This document shows positions 28,865-37,835 of a stretch of DNA of 64,000 bases, in pieces. The DNA comes from Nocardioides rotundus (GTDB lineage Bacteria > Actinomycetota > Actinomycetes > Propionibacteriales > Nocardioidaceae). The stretch is from assembly GCF_019931675.1 (NCBI RefSeq), contig NZ_CP082922.1, positions 1,178,001 to 1,242,000 of the forward strand. The letters run 5' to 3'. The notes under the pieces are model-generated. The model had not been told where the DNA came from. It did not search any database and was given only the letters and a program-made list of their open reading frames with translations. Positions within the stretch are counted from its first letter, which is position 1, and each line of letters begins with the position of its first letter. Made by a program: the position numbers and the translations under genes.

Positions 28865-28891
28865 TTGGCACTCGGTGGCGGCGAGTGCCAG
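28865..28891 (+). promoter_or_regulatory. CIRCE operator (HrcA binding site) upstream of hrcA
   Basis: The left arm TTGGCACTC (28865-28873) and right arm GAGTGCCAG (28883-28891) are separated by exactly 9 nt, the CIRCE layout. The inner seven bases of each arm are perfectly complementary. A -10 box TAGGAT (28860-28865) touches the left arm, so HrcA bound here would block the start of transcription. Confidence 0.93.
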
Positions 28892-28936
28892 TCAGGGGCC
28901 GCCGGTCAGGACGGGTCGAGTCACGAGGAGGCCGAG

Positions 28937-29956
28937 ATGTCGGAGGAGCGCAAGCTCGCCGTGCTCCGGGCGATCGTGGAGGACTACGTCGACACCGAGG
29001 AGCCCGTGGGCTCCAAGGCCCTGGTCGAGCGGCACCAGCTCGGCGTCTCCCCGGCCACCGTGCGCAACGACATGGCGGCGCTGGAGGAGGAGGGCTTCAT
29101 CCGGCAGCCGCACACCAGCGCCGGGCGGGTCCCGACCGACAAGGGCTACCGCCTCTTCGTGGACCGGCTCACCACCGTGAAGCCGATGAGCACCGCGGAG
29201 AAGCGGGCCATCTCGGCCTTCCTCGAGCGCGCGGTCGACCTCGACGACGTGGTGCAGCGCTCGGTCCGGCTGCTGGCGCAGCTGACCCAGCAGGTCGCCG
29301 TGGTGCAGTACCCCACCCTCTCCGGCTCCACTGTGCGGCACGTGGAGCTGGTGGCCATGCAGCCCACGCGGCTGCTGGTCGTGCTCATCCTGTCCACCGG
29401 GCGGGTCGAGCAGCGCCTGGCCGACCTGCCGCGCGAGCTGGACGAGGACGGGCTCGCCGCCCTGCGCTCGCGGGTCCTGCACGCCGTCACCGGGGCGCGC
29501 ATCCAGGAGGCGACGACCGCGCTGAGCGAGCTCACCGAGGACGGCCACCCCGACGCCGACATCGCAGCAGTGGTCTCCGCCGCGCTGGTGGAGGCCATGT
29601 CGGACCACCGCTCCGACGAGCGGGTCGCCATCGGGGGTACGGCGAACCTCGCCCGGTTCGGCGACAACTTCGACACCGGGCTGCGGCCGCTGCTGGAGGC
29701 GCTGGAGGAGCACGTCGTGCTGCTCACGCTGCTCGGCGAGGCGCAGTCCGGCGGCGCGGTCACCGTGCGGATCGGTCACGAGGGGCCGATCAGCGAGCTG
29801 TCCTCCACCTCGGTGGTGGCCACCGGCTACGGCCCCGGCCAGGAGGCGCTGGCCTCCCTCGGCGTGGTCGGCCCGACCCGGATGGACTACCCCGGAAGCA
29901 TGGCCGCGGTGCGCGCCGTCGCCCGCTACGTCTCCCGCATCCTCGAGCAGGCCTGA
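28937..29956 (+). CDS. hrcA: Heat-inducible transcription repressor HrcA
   Basis: HrcA represses class I heat-shock genes by binding CIRCE, and GroEL keeps it active. The product is 339 aa from ATG 28937. It has an N-terminal winged helix ([32 protein letters not shown]) and the signature [16 protein letters not shown], then the dimerisation and GAF-like domains. CGAGGAGG is the ribosome site. A CIRCE element sits 46 nt upstream, so the operon is autoregulated. dnaJ follows after 55 nt and rsmE overlaps dnaJ. Confidence 0.96.
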   Translation: MSEERKLAVLRAIVEDYVDTEEPVGSKALVERHQLGVSPATVRNDMAALEEEGFIRQPHTSAGRVPTDKGYRLFVDRLTTVKPMSTAEKRAISAFLERAVDLDDVVQRSVRLLAQLTQQVAVVQYPTLSGSTVRHVELVAMQPTRLLVVLILSTGRVEQRLADLPRELDEDGLAALRSRVLHAVTGARIQEATTALSELTEDGHPDADIAAVVSAALVEAMSDHRSDERVAIGGTANLARFGDNFDTGLRPLLEALEEHVVLLTLLGEAQSGGAVTVRIGHEGPISELSSTSVVATGYGPGQEALASLGVVGPTRMDYPGSMAAVRAVARYVSRILEQA

Positions 29957-30011
29957 CCGGCCGCCGATCCCGACCCAGACCCAGCAGACCTCAGGAAGAA
30001 GCAGACCAACA

Positions 30012-31178
30012 GTGAGCCAGGACCTCTACGAGCTCCTCGGAGTCGACCGCGACGCCGACGGCGACGCCATCAAGCGGGCCTACCGCAAGCTGGCGCGCCA
30101 GCTGCACCCCGACGTGAACCCGGACCCGGAGTCCCAGGACCGCTTCAAGGCCGTCTCGCACGCCTACGAGGTGCTCTCGGACCCCCAGAAGCGCGCTGCC
30201 TACGACCGCGGGGGTGACCCGTTCGGCGGCTTCGGCGGCTTCGGCGGCGCCGAGGGCCAGGGCTTCTCCTTCACCGACATCATGGACGCCTTCTTCGGCG
30301 GCGCCGCCGCCCAGCAGGGCCGCGGCCCCCGACCCCGGCAGCGCCGCGGCCAGGACGCGCTCGTGCGGATGGACATCGACCTGGCCGAGGCCGCGTTCGG
30401 CACCGCGCGCGAGCTCAAGGTCGACACCGCGGTGGAGTGCACCACCTGCCACGGCGAGGGCACCGCCCCCGGCACCCACCCGGTCACCTGCACCACCTGC
30501 CACGGCCAGGGCGAGGTAGCCCAGGTCCAGCGCTCGCTCCTCGGGGAGATCCGGACCCTGCGTCCGTGCCCGGCCTGCCGCGGCTACGGCACCCTGATCG
30601 AGGACCCGTGCCGCGAGTGCTCCGGCGACGGCCGGGTCCGCGCCCGCCGCAGCCTCACGGTGAAGATCCCGGCGGGCGTCGACAACGGCACCCGCGTGCA
30701 GCTGTCCGGTGAGGGCGAGGTCGGCCCCGGCGGCGGGCCCGCCGGCGACCTCTACGTCGAGCTGCACGTCGAGCCCCACCCGCGCTTCACCCGCCACGGC
30801 GCCGACCTGCACTGCACCGTCACGCTGCCGATGACCGCGGCCGCGCTGGGCACCACGCTGACCCTGCCGACGCTCGAGGCGGACCTGGACGACGCCGAGG
30901 ACGACGTGCAGCGCGACTTCGAGGTGGAGATCAAGCCCGGCACCCAGTCCGGGACCGAGCTGGTGCAGCGCGAGCTGGGCGTGCCCGGACTGCGCGGCGG
31001 CCGGGGCGACCTGGTCGTCACCGTGGACGTGGAGACCCCCACCCGGCTCGACGACCGCCAGCGAGAGCTGCTGCGCGAGCTCGCCGGGCTGCGCAAGGAG
31101 GAGTCGCCCACCGGGGACGTCCGGCCCGAGCAGAAGTCGGTCTTCAGCCGATTCCGCGACGCGTTCAACCAGCACTGA
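30012..31178 (+). CDS. dnaJ: Chaperone DnaJ (DnaJ2 type)
   Basis: DnaJ delivers unfolded clients to DnaK and stimulates its ATPase. The 388-aa product has a J domain with HPD at residues 32-34, a short Gly/Phe-rich stretch (GGFGGFGGAEG), and four CxxCxGxG zinc repeats (CTTCHGEG, CTTCHGQG, CPACRGYG, CRECSGDG). Two beta-sandwich client domains and the dimer region follow. Linkage to hrcA rather than dnaK-grpE marks it as the hrcA-linked DnaJ2. GTG 30012 is used; its stop overlaps rsmE (TGATG). Confidence 0.96.
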   Translation: MSQDLYELLGVDRDADGDAIKRAYRKLARQLHPDVNPDPESQDRFKAVSHAYEVLSDPQKRAAYDRGGDPFGGFGGFGGAEGQGFSFTDIMDAFFGGAAAQQGRGPRPRQRRGQDALVRMDIDLAEAAFGTARELKVDTAVECTTCHGEGTAPGTHPVTCTTCHGQGEVAQVQRSLLGEIRTLRPCPACRGYGTLIEDPCRECSGDGRVRARRSLTVKIPAGVDNGTRVQLSGEGEVGPGGGPAGDLYVELHVEPHPRFTRHGADLHCTVTLPMTAAALGTTLTLPTLEADLDDAEDDVQRDFEVEIKPGTQSGTELVQRELGVPGLRGGRGDLVVTVDVETPTRLDDRQRELLRELAGLRKEESPTGDVRPEQKSVFSRFRDAFNQH

Positions 31179-31918
31179 TGTCCCTCCCGACCCACCTGGT
31201 CGACGCGCTGGGCGAGGCCGTCCCGGGTGCGACGGTGGCCGTGGAGGGGGACGAGGCGCATCACGCGGTGGCCGTACGCCGGCTCCGCGCCGGCGAGCGG
31301 CTGGTCCTCACCGACGGCGCCGGGACCCGGGTGCTCGGCGAGGTCGCCGAGGCCGGCAAGCGTCGTCTGGAGGTGACCGTGCTCGAGGTCGAGCGGCTGC
31401 CCGAGCCCCGGCCCGCGGTCACCGTGGTGCAGGCCCTGCCCAAGGGCGACCGCGGCGAGCGCGCGGTGGAGATGCTCACCGAGATCGGCTGCGCCACCAT
31501 CGTCCCGTGGGCCGCCGAGCGCTCGGTCGCCGTGTGGCGCGGCGAGCGGGCCGCCAAGGGCGTCGCGAAGTGGCGGGCCACCGCCCGGGAGGCGGCCAAG
31601 CAGGCGCGCCGGGCCTGGCTGCCGGAGGTGACCGAGCTGCACTCCACCGACGACGTCGCCGCCCTGGTGGCCGACGCCGACCTGGCGGTCGTGCTGCACG
31701 AGGCGAGCGAGCGGGCCCTCGCGTGGGTGGAGCTGCCCGCGGACGGCACGATCCTCGTGGTGGTCGGCCCCGAGGGCGGCCTGACCGACGCCGAGGTCGA
31801 CGCGCTGACGGCGGCCGGCGCGGTCGACGTACGCCTCGGAACCGAGGTCCTGCGCACGTCGACCGCCGGCGTCGCCGCCGTGGCCGCCCTGCTGTCGCGG
31901 ACCGATCGCTGGCGCTGA
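31178..31918 (+). CDS. rsmE: 16S rRNA (uracil1498-N3)-methyltransferase RsmE
   Basis: RsmE methylates U1498 of 16S rRNA. The 246-aa product combines an N-terminal PUA-like domain (GDEAHHAVAVRRLRAGE) and a SPOUT methyltransferase domain with the trefoil-knot motifs VVVGPEGGLTDAEV and RLGTEVLRTSTAG. Its ATG shares a base with the dnaJ stop, a coupling seen in many bacteria. Only 2 nt separate its stop from that of the convergent GerMN lipoprotein gene. Confidence 0.95.
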   Translation: MSLPTHLVDALGEAVPGATVAVEGDEAHHAVAVRRLRAGERLVLTDGAGTRVLGEVAEAGKRRLEVTVLEVERLPEPRPAVTVVQALPKGDRGERAVEMLTEIGCATIVPWAAERSVAVWRGERAAKGVAKWRATAREAAKQARRAWLPEVTELHSTDDVAALVADADLAVVLHEASERALAWVELPADGTILVVVGPEGGLTDAEVDALTAAGAVDVRLGTEVLRTSTAGVAAVAALLSRTDRWR

Positions 31919-31920
31919 CC

Positions 31921-32874
31921 TCAGCGCAGGGTGACGTCCCGCTCGTCGTTGAAGATCCCCGACCCCTCGGACCCGCCCGTGGGGTCGTCGGTGGAGCAGC
32001 GGACCGTCGCCGGGCCGGGCTCGGCGCCCTTGCGCGGCAGCCGCCCCTCGAACGGGAAGAGCTTGTCGCCCATGTAGCTCTCGGCGGTGAACGGCGCCTC
32101 CGAGAGCACCTCGCCGTCCCGGATCAGCCGGCACACGACGTTGCCCTCGAAGGAGTTCGCCACGCCCTCGATCCGGATCTGCCTCCCGGTCAGGCTCGCG
32201 CCGGCCTCCGGGGTGGTGATGCTCACCAGGTTGAGCGCCTTGAGGGCGCGGTCCTGGCGGATGCCGTTGCTGGTGTCGATGCCGAGCACCATGGCGGGCT
32301 CGCCCTCGAACGTGAAAGTGACCGGCCGTCGGGCCTGGGCGACGCCCTGCAGGGTGTAGACCATCTGCTGGATCGCCTGGTGCGCCTGACGTGCCGTCAT
32401 CCCCTGCGGGCGGCGGCTCAGCCCGTTGTCGGCCAGGGCGACGGTGATGGTGGATTCGTCGTCCTGGACGCCGGTGACCTCTCCGCCGGGCCACAGGGTG
32501 CGGTAGGTGTCGTTGGCCGGGTCGCCGGAGGTCACCAGGTTCGCGGCCGCCAGCAGCGGGTCCTCGGACTCCACGCCGGTGAACTCGCGGACCAGCCGGG
32601 GTCCGGCCTTCTGCGTGCTCACGGCGTAGTAGACGGGCACCACCGTCCGACCCTCGGCCGATGACCCTGAGGAGGGCGGTGAGGCGGCGGCCGGGGCGCT
32701 GGACTCGCTCTCGGGGGTCGGCGAGGGCGAGTCCTCGGCGGCGCTCGAGGACTCGCCCTCGGGGGACCCGGAGGTGTCGGAGGATGCCTGGTCGGCGGTC
32801 TGGGACCCGCAGCCTGCGAGCAGCACGGTGGTGGCTACGACCGCGGAACGGCGAAGGGCATGGGAGAGGGTCAT
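31921..32874 (-). CDS. GerMN-domain lipoprotein with C-terminal Gmad2 domain
   Basis: The 317-aa product starts with a lipoprotein signal (lipobox LLAGC). A Ser/Pro/Glu-rich linker (~25-75) follows, then a GerMN domain (VPVYYAVSTQKAGPRLVREF, ANLVTSGDP) and a C-terminal immunoglobulin-like Gmad2 domain (TPEAGASLTGRQIRIEGVAN). The family is named from spore germination proteins. In non-sporing actinobacteria it is a secreted envelope protein of unknown role, like LpqB-related proteins. The start ATG 32874 is preferred over 32880 because TAGCGT ends exactly seven bases before it and no ribosome site is present. Confidence 0.85.
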   Translation of the reverse strand: MTLSHALRRSAVVATTVLLAGCGSQTADQASSDTSGSPEGESSSAAEDSPSPTPESESSAPAAASPPSSGSSAEGRTVVPVYYAVSTQKAGPRLVREFTGVESEDPLLAAANLVTSGDPANDTYRTLWPGGEVTGVQDDESTITVALADNGLSRRPQGMTARQAHQAIQQMVYTLQGVAQARRPVTFTFEGEPAMVLGIDTSNGIRQDRALKALNLVSITTPEAGASLTGRQIRIEGVANSFEGNVVCRLIRDGEVLSEAPFTAESYMGDKLFPFEGRLPRKGAEPGPATVRCSTDDPTGGSEGSGIFNDERDVTLR

Positions 32875-32958
32875 GGTCATCACGCTAGTGGGACGCATGA
32901 GGCTGGTGGTCGGTTGCACCCGCGACACTCCGGGCGGGTCGTGCCTATGCTGCCTGTC

Positions 32959-33309
32959 ATGAGCGATCGGGACCCGGACTGCCTGTTCTGCAAGATCGTC
33001 GCGGGCGAGGTGCCCGCCGACATCGTGCTGGAGAACGACGAGGCGGTGGCCTTCCGCGACATCAACCCGCAGGCGCCGACGCACGTGCTGGTGATCCCCA
33101 AGGTGCACCAGCCGAACGCGGCCGAGCTCGCCCGGAACGCCCCGGACGCGCTCGCGGGGGTCTTCACCACCGCGGCCGAGGTGGCCGCGGGGGAGGGCCT
33201 GGAGGACTACCGCGCGGTGTTCAACACCGGCGCGGGGGTGGGGCAGACGGTCTTCCACGCCCACCTGCACGTCCTCGGCGGACGCGACTTCGCCTGGCCG
33301 CCCGGCTGA
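32959..33309 (+). CDS. HIT-family nucleotide hydrolase
   Basis: HIT proteins hydrolyse or transfer nucleotides from purine mononucleotide derivatives. The 116-aa product has CLFC (Cys8 and Cys11, zinc type), [13 protein letters not shown], and the histidine triad HAHLH at residues 100-104. It resembles the Hint/HinT branch. ATG 32959 is seven nt after TATGCT, so a leaderless mRNA is likely; ATG 32947 lies within that box and is rejected. It precedes phoH, as in several actinobacteria. Confidence 0.92.
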   Translation: MSDRDPDCLFCKIVAGEVPADIVLENDEAVAFRDINPQAPTHVLVIPKVHQPNAAELARNAPDALAGVFTTAAEVAAGEGLEDYRAVFNTGAGVGQTVFHAHLHVLGGRDFAWPPG

Positions 33310-33384
33310 GCCGGACCACCGCCTGCCCCCACGTCCGGGACGGGCGGGAAAACCCCTGGCGGACCGCCCTAGACTGGAGGGGCG

Positions 33385-34395
33385 ATGACACAGACACCCA
33401 CCCAGACCACTCGGCACACCGTCGTGGTGCCGCCCAGCGTCGACATGGTCAGCGTCCTCGGCCCCGCCGACGAGCACCTGGCCCTGATCGAGGACGCCTT
33501 CGCCGCCGACGTCCACGTCCGCGGCAACCGGATCACCCTGGCCGGCGAGCCCGGCGAGGTCGCCCTGGCCGAGCGGCTGCTCGACGAGCTGGTGACGATC
33601 ATCCGCACCGGTCAGGGCGTCACGCCCGAGTCGGTCGAGCGGATCATCGGCATGCTCCGCGAGGAGACCCAGGAGCGGCCGGCCGACGTGCTGAGCCTCA
33701 ACATCCTCTCCAACCGCGGTCGCACCATCCGCCCCAAGACGCTGAACCAGAAGCGGTACGTCGACGCGATCGACCAGCACACCGTCACCTTCGGCATCGG
33801 CCCGGCCGGCACCGGCAAGACCTACCTGGCGATGGCCAAGGCGGTCCAGGCGCTGCAGGCCAAGGAGGTCAACCGGATCATCCTGACCCGCCCGGCGGTC
33901 GAGGCCGGCGAGCGGCTGGGCTTCCTGCCCGGGACGCTGAGCGAGAAGATCGACCCCTACCTGCGGCCGCTCTACGACGCCCTGCACGACATGGTGGACC
34001 CGGAGTCGATCCCGAAGCTGATCGCCGCCGGCACCGTCGAGGTGGCGCCCTTGGCCTACATGCGCGGGCGCACCCTCAACGACTCCTTCGTGATCCTCGA
34101 CGAGGCGCAGAACACCACGCCGGAGCAGATGAAGATGTTCCTGACCCGGCTCGGCTTCGGCTCCAAGATCGTGGTCACCGGCGACATCACCCAGGTCGAC
34201 CTGCCCGGCGGGACCCGCTCGGGCCTGCGGATCGTCTCGGAGATCCTCACCGGCATCGAGGACGTCTCCTTCAACCGGCTCACCTCTCACGACGTGGTCC
34301 GGCACAAGCTGGTGGGCCGGATCGTCGCGGCGTACGACGACTTCGACGCGCGGCAGGAGGAGCAGGTCCAGGCCCGCCGGGAGGAGCGCCGGTGA
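33385..34395 (+). CDS. phoH: PhoH-like ATPase
   Basis: The 336-aa cytoplasmic ATPase has an N-terminal KH-like region, then Walker A GPAGTGKT (~residue 140) and Walker [10 protein letters not shown], with [17 protein letters not shown] and [12 protein letters not shown]. The PhoH family is linked to RNA metabolism and ribosome maturation, and here it overlaps ybeY by four bases, the usual pairing. A TAGACT -10 at 33371-33376 and a GGAGGGG ribosome site precede the ATG. Confidence 0.94.
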   Translation: MTQTPTQTTRHTVVVPPSVDMVSVLGPADEHLALIEDAFAADVHVRGNRITLAGEPGEVALAERLLDELVTIIRTGQGVTPESVERIIGMLREETQERPADVLSLNILSNRGRTIRPKTLNQKRYVDAIDQHTVTFGIGPAGTGKTYLAMAKAVQALQAKEVNRIILTRPAVEAGERLGFLPGTLSEKIDPYLRPLYDALHDMVDPESIPKLIAAGTVEVAPLAYMRGRTLNDSFVILDEAQNTTPEQMKMFLTRLGFGSKIVVTGDITQVDLPGGTRSGLRIVSEILTGIEDVSFNRLTSHDVVRHKLVGRIVAAYDDFDARQEEQVQARREERR

Positions 34396-34853
34396 GCATC
34401 GAGGTGCTCGACGAGTCGGGCCGCGGCGTCGACGTACGCCGTCTCTCTGAGCTCGGCAGGTTCGTGATGGACCGGATGCGGGTGCACCCGCTCGCGGAGC
34501 TGTGCATCAAGGCGGTCGACGAGGAGACCATCGCCGAGCTCAACGAGCAGTGGATGGAGAAGGAGGGCCCGACCGACGTGCTGGCCTTCCCGATGGACGA
34601 GCTGCGCCCCGGGCTGGTCAACGAAGAGCCCGAGGAGGGCGTGCTCGGGGACCTGGTGCTGTGCCCGGTCGTCGCAGAGCGGCAGGGCGAGGAGGCCGGC
34701 CACGGCACGGTGGCCGAGCTGGACTTCCTCACCGTGCACGGGATCTTGCACCTCCTCGGCTTCGACCACGCCGAGCCCGAGGAGCACCGGGAGATGTTCG
34801 GACTCCAGGCCGACCTGCTGCAGCAGTGGCGGTCCTCGGACGCGGGCGCGTGA
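34392..34853 (+). CDS. ybeY: Endoribonuclease YbeY
   Basis: YbeY is a zinc RNase needed for 16S rRNA 3' maturation and 70S quality control. The 153-aa product shows the H-x3-H-x5-H zinc motif as [11 protein letters not shown], and GDLVLCP and [10 protein letters not shown] are conserved. GTG 34392 overlaps the phoH stop. The CBS/CorC-type membrane protein often found next is absent; a short cytidine-deaminase-like gene follows instead. Confidence 0.94.
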   Translation: MSIEVLDESGRGVDVRRLSELGRFVMDRMRVHPLAELCIKAVDEETIAELNEQWMEKEGPTDVLAFPMDELRPGLVNEEPEEGVLGDLVLCPVVAERQGEEAGHGTVAELDFLTVHGILHLLGFDHAEPEEHREMFGLQADLLQQWRSSDAGA

Positions 34854-34883
34854 GAGCCGGCCGGGAGCCCTAGGCTGGTGGGC

Positions 34884-35237
34884 ATGCCTGAGCTCGCCCC
34901 CGAGGACGCCAAGCTGGTCACCCTCGCCCGGTCCGTGCGCGCCCGGACCGGCGCGGAGGAGGGGGCGGCGGTCCGTGACAACGACGGGCGCACCTACGCC
35001 GGCGCCAGCGTCGCGCTGCCGTCGCTGACCCTGACCGCGCTCCAGGTCTGCGTGGCCATGGCGGTCTCCTCGGGTGCCCGAGGCCTGGAGGCGGCCGTCG
35101 TGCTGGTCGAGGACCCCGACGTCGACGTGGACGCCGCGGCCGCGGGGGAGCTCGCCGGAGGCGCCGTACCCGTCCTGGTCGGCGACCACAGCGGAACGAT
35201 CGCGCGCACCGACATCACCGACGGCGGCGGCCGGTGA
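34884..35237 (+). CDS. Cytidine-deaminase-like protein lacking the zinc motif
   Basis: The 117-aa product resembles the short 'cytidine deaminase' annotated beside era in actinobacteria (DGRTYAGASVALPSLTLTALQ, VAMAVSSGARGLEAAVVLVED). The C/H-A-E and P-C-x2-C motifs that bind zinc in active cytidine deaminases are both missing, so it is probably not a deaminase. ATG 34884 is seven nt after TAGGCT (34871-34876). The stop overlaps the next gene. A ligand-binding or structural role is possible but unproven. Confidence 0.7.
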   Translation: MPELAPEDAKLVTLARSVRARTGAEEGAAVRDNDGRTYAGASVALPSLTLTALQVCVAMAVSSGARGLEAAVVLVEDPDVDVDAAAAGELAGGAVPVLVGDHSGTIARTDITDGGGR

Positions 35238-36016
35238 GCACCCGCGCCCAGCAGCTCGCCGCGACCGTGCTGCGTCGCGAGCAGCTCAGCCCGCATCTGG
35301 TGCGGCTCGTGCTCGGTGGGGACGGGCTGGCCGGCTTCGCGTCCACCGGGATCCCCGACGAGTGGGTCGGGCTCGTGGTGCCCGGCCAGTTCCAGTCCCG
35401 CTACTACACCGTCCGCTCGTGGGCCGGCGGCGAGCTCACCCTCGACGTGGTGGTCCACGACGAGGGGCTGGTGACGGAGTGGGCGATGCAGGACTGCGTC
35501 GGCGACACGGTCACCGTGACCGAGCCGAAGGGCTCCTACGACCCGCCCCCGAGCGCCGGCTGGCTGCTGCTGGTCGGCGACCTCACCGCGATGCCCGCGA
35601 TGGCCCGGATCGCCGAGGAGACCCCGGTCGCCGATGTGCGGATCCTCGCCGAGGCCCCCGACCACCTGCCCGGCTACCTGCCCGCCTCGGCGAGCGTCAC
35701 CTGGCTGGCCCCACCGGGCCAGGGCGCCTCCGCGCTCGCCGAGGCCGTCGAGGGCCTGGAGTGGCCCGAGGGCACGGGCTACTTCTGGATGGCCGGGGAG
35801 TCCGCGCAGATGCGGGCGATCCGCAAGCACCTGATGCGGGTGCGGCAGCTGCCGAGCAGCGACTACGACGTGATGGGCTACTGGCGCGGCGGGGCCCGGC
35901 GGCAGCCCCGCGCGGTCGACCCCGGGCCGATCTACCGCGCCGGCAAGGCCGCGGGGAAGACCGACGAGGAGATCTGGGCGGACTACGACGCCGCCCGGGA
36001 GGGTGAGGACTCATGA
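35234..36016 (+). CDS. Siderophore-interacting protein (SIP/ViuB-type ferric reductase)
   Basis: SIP proteins are flavin-dependent reductases that release iron from ferric siderophores. The 260-aa product has the FAD-binding RYYTVRS (residues 56-62), the NAD(P)H-domain LLLVGDLTAMPAMARI, and the C-terminal FWMAGESAQMRAIRKHL followed by YDVMGYWR. Its GTG overlaps the upstream deaminase-like stop, and its stop overlaps era. Finding an iron-utilisation gene translationally coupled to era is unusual. Family assignment is firm; the cognate siderophore is unknown. Confidence 0.9.
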   Translation: MSTRAQQLAATVLRREQLSPHLVRLVLGGDGLAGFASTGIPDEWVGLVVPGQFQSRYYTVRSWAGGELTLDVVVHDEGLVTEWAMQDCVGDTVTVTEPKGSYDPPPSAGWLLLVGDLTAMPAMARIAEETPVADVRILAEAPDHLPGYLPASASVTWLAPPGQGASALAEAVEGLEWPEGTGYFWMAGESAQMRAIRKHLMRVRQLPSSDYDVMGYWRGGARRQPRAVDPGPIYRAGKAAGKTDEEIWADYDAAREGEDS

Positions 36017-36978
36017 GCGACCTGCCACCCCCGGCTCCCGCACCGGCGATGCCGGCCTTCGACGAGGGCTTCCGCTCCGGCTTCGCCTGCTTCGTCGGCC
36101 GCCCCAACGCCGGCAAGTCCACGCTGACCAACGCGCTGGTCGGGCAGAAGATCGCGATCACGAGCGATAAGCCGCAGACCACCCGCTCCACCGTGCGCGG
36201 CATCGTGCACCGCCCGGACGGCCAGCTGATCCTGGTGGACACCCCGGGCCTCCACCGCCCGCGCACCCTGCTGGGCGAGCGGCTCAACGACCTGGTCCGC
36301 ACCACGTGGTCGGAGGTGGACGTGGTGGCCTGCTGCTTCCCGGTCAACGAGAAGCCCGGCCCGGGGGACCGCTTCCTGGTCTCGGAGGTCGCCAAGGTGC
36401 GCCGTACCCCCCGGATCGCGGTGGTCACCAAGACCGACCTCGCCACGCCCGAGCAGGTCGGCGCCCAGCTGCTCGCTGTCGCCGAGCTGGGCCGGGAGAC
36501 CGGCGCTGAGTGGGAGGAGATCGTGCCGGTGTCCGCGCATGCGCACGACCAGGTGGACCTGCTGGCCGACCTGCTGCTCGCGCGGATGCCGGAGGGACCA
36601 CCGCTCTACCCCGACGGCGAGCTGACCGATGCGCCCGAGGAGACGCTCGCCGCCGAGCTGATCCGGGAGGCCGCCCTGGACGGCGTCCGGGACGAGCTCC
36701 CGCACTCGATCGCCGTGGTGGTCGAGGAGATGGGGCTGCGCGAGGGCCGGGACGAGGACCGGCCGCTGCTCGACATCCATGCGGTGGTGTACGTCGAGCG
36801 CGACTCGCAGAAGGGGATCGTGATCGGCCGTCGCGGTGCCCGCCTGCGCGAGGTGGGCCGGGCCGCGCGGACCCAGATCGAGGCGCTCCTCGGCACGCCG
36901 GTCTTCCTCGACCTGCAGGTCAAGGTCGCCAAGGACTGGCAGCGCGACCCCCGCCAGCTGCGCAAGCTCGGCTTCTGA
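36013..36978 (+). CDS. era: GTPase Era
   Basis: Era binds the 3' end of 16S rRNA and couples 30S maturation to growth. The 321-aa product has G1 GRPNAGKST (29-37), G2 in TTRSTVRG, G3 DTPG, G4 TKTD and G5 in VPVSAH, then a C-terminal KH domain (ERDSQKGIVIGRRGARLREVG). The start ATG overlaps the SIP stop. The N-terminus carries about 20 extra Pro/Ala-rich residues. ybeY, phoH and era together form the familiar ribosome-maturation group, split here by the two inserted genes. Confidence 0.96.
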   Translation: MSDLPPPAPAPAMPAFDEGFRSGFACFVGRPNAGKSTLTNALVGQKIAITSDKPQTTRSTVRGIVHRPDGQLILVDTPGLHRPRTLLGERLNDLVRTTWSEVDVVACCFPVNEKPGPGDRFLVSEVAKVRRTPRIAVVTKTDLATPEQVGAQLLAVAELGRETGAEWEEIVPVSAHAHDQVDLLADLLLARMPEGPPLYPDGELTDAPEETLAAELIREAALDGVRDELPHSIAVVVEEMGLREGRDEDRPLLDIHAVVYVERDSQKGIVIGRRGARLREVGRAARTQIEALLGTPVFLDLQVKVAKDWQRDPRQLRKLGF

Positions 36979-36983
36979 CCGCC

Positions 36984-37835
36984 TCAGGCGTCCGGGGCCC
37001 AGCACAGCCCCCAGCGCTGTCCCTCGCGCCACTGTTCGCGGGTCGGCCAGTCCATCGCCCACTCGTAGTCGAGGCTGTTCGCGGCCCGGGAGCGGGCGGC
37101 CGCCTGGCAGATGTCCTCGCCGATGGAGCGCAGCCGAGCAGGGCCGGGGTAGCGGCCCGCCGGGCCGTCGAAGGAGTCGATCGCGCGCCAGGAGTGCGGC
37201 CGGGCGCAGACGATCCGGCGGAACTTCGGTGCGCCCGGCTTGGTGGTGCCGCACACGCCGTACCGCTCCCGGCCGGCCGCGGTGCCGAGCACCCCGCGCA
37301 TCCGCCCCTCGAGCCGGGCCAGCTGCCGGTCGTCGGCGAGGGCGATCACGTCGCAGCGGAACCAGTTCGCGCCCGCGTCGGAGGCCTCGATGCTGGGGGA
37401 GAACCAGATGGCGCGGAGCATGCTCAGCCGCAGCTCGCGCGGCGTCGTCCCCAGGAAGCGGGGCAGGCGACGCGGGCACGCCTCGGCGATCTGGCGCTGG
37501 ACCCGGTCGGAGTCCACGGCCAGCAGGTGCCCGCTCACGACCGAGTCGGCCTCGCCGACGAAGAACGTGCTGGAGGTGTGGCGGTCGCCGCAGGGCACCG
37601 GGTCGGCGCCGGTCGTCGGCTTGACCGCCTGGTCGTAGTCGAGGTCGTAGCAGGCCGGCACGGGGGGCCGGGCGGGCTCGGACGCCGGCGTGGGCGTCGG
37701 TGTGGCGCTCGTGCTCGGGCTCTCCGAGGGAGCCGACGTCGCGTCCTCGGCGGGCTGTCCGGCGCTGCAGGCGGAGAGCAGCAGCAGGACCGCGGCGATC
37801 GCCAGGGCACACAGCCGGGTGGCCGGACGTGTCAT
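36984..37835 (-). CDS. Septum-formation family lipoprotein (copy A)
   Basis: The 283-aa product has a lipoprotein signal (lipobox LLSAC), a Ser/Thr/Pro linker, and a domain with paired cysteines (ACYDLDYDQ, PCGDRHTSSTF, VGEADSV) typical of the actinobacterial septum-formation (DUF4190-associated) family. A second half repeats the theme (CARPHSWRAIDSF). ATG 37835 overlaps the stop of its paralogue in an ATGA, so the two are coupled. Family function is only loosely tied to septation. It converges with era across 5 nt. Confidence 0.72.
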   Translation of the reverse strand: MTRPATRLCALAIAAVLLLLSACSAGQPAEDATSAPSESPSTSATPTPTPASEPARPPVPACYDLDYDQAVKPTTGADPVPCGDRHTSSTFFVGEADSVVSGHLLAVDSDRVQRQIAEACPRRLPRFLGTTPRELRLSMLRAIWFSPSIEASDAGANWFRCDVIALADDRQLARLEGRMRGVLGTAAGRERYGVCGTTKPGAPKFRRIVCARPHSWRAIDSFDGPAGRYPGPARLRSIGEDICQAAARSRAANSLDYEWAMDWPTREQWREGQRWGLCWAPDA

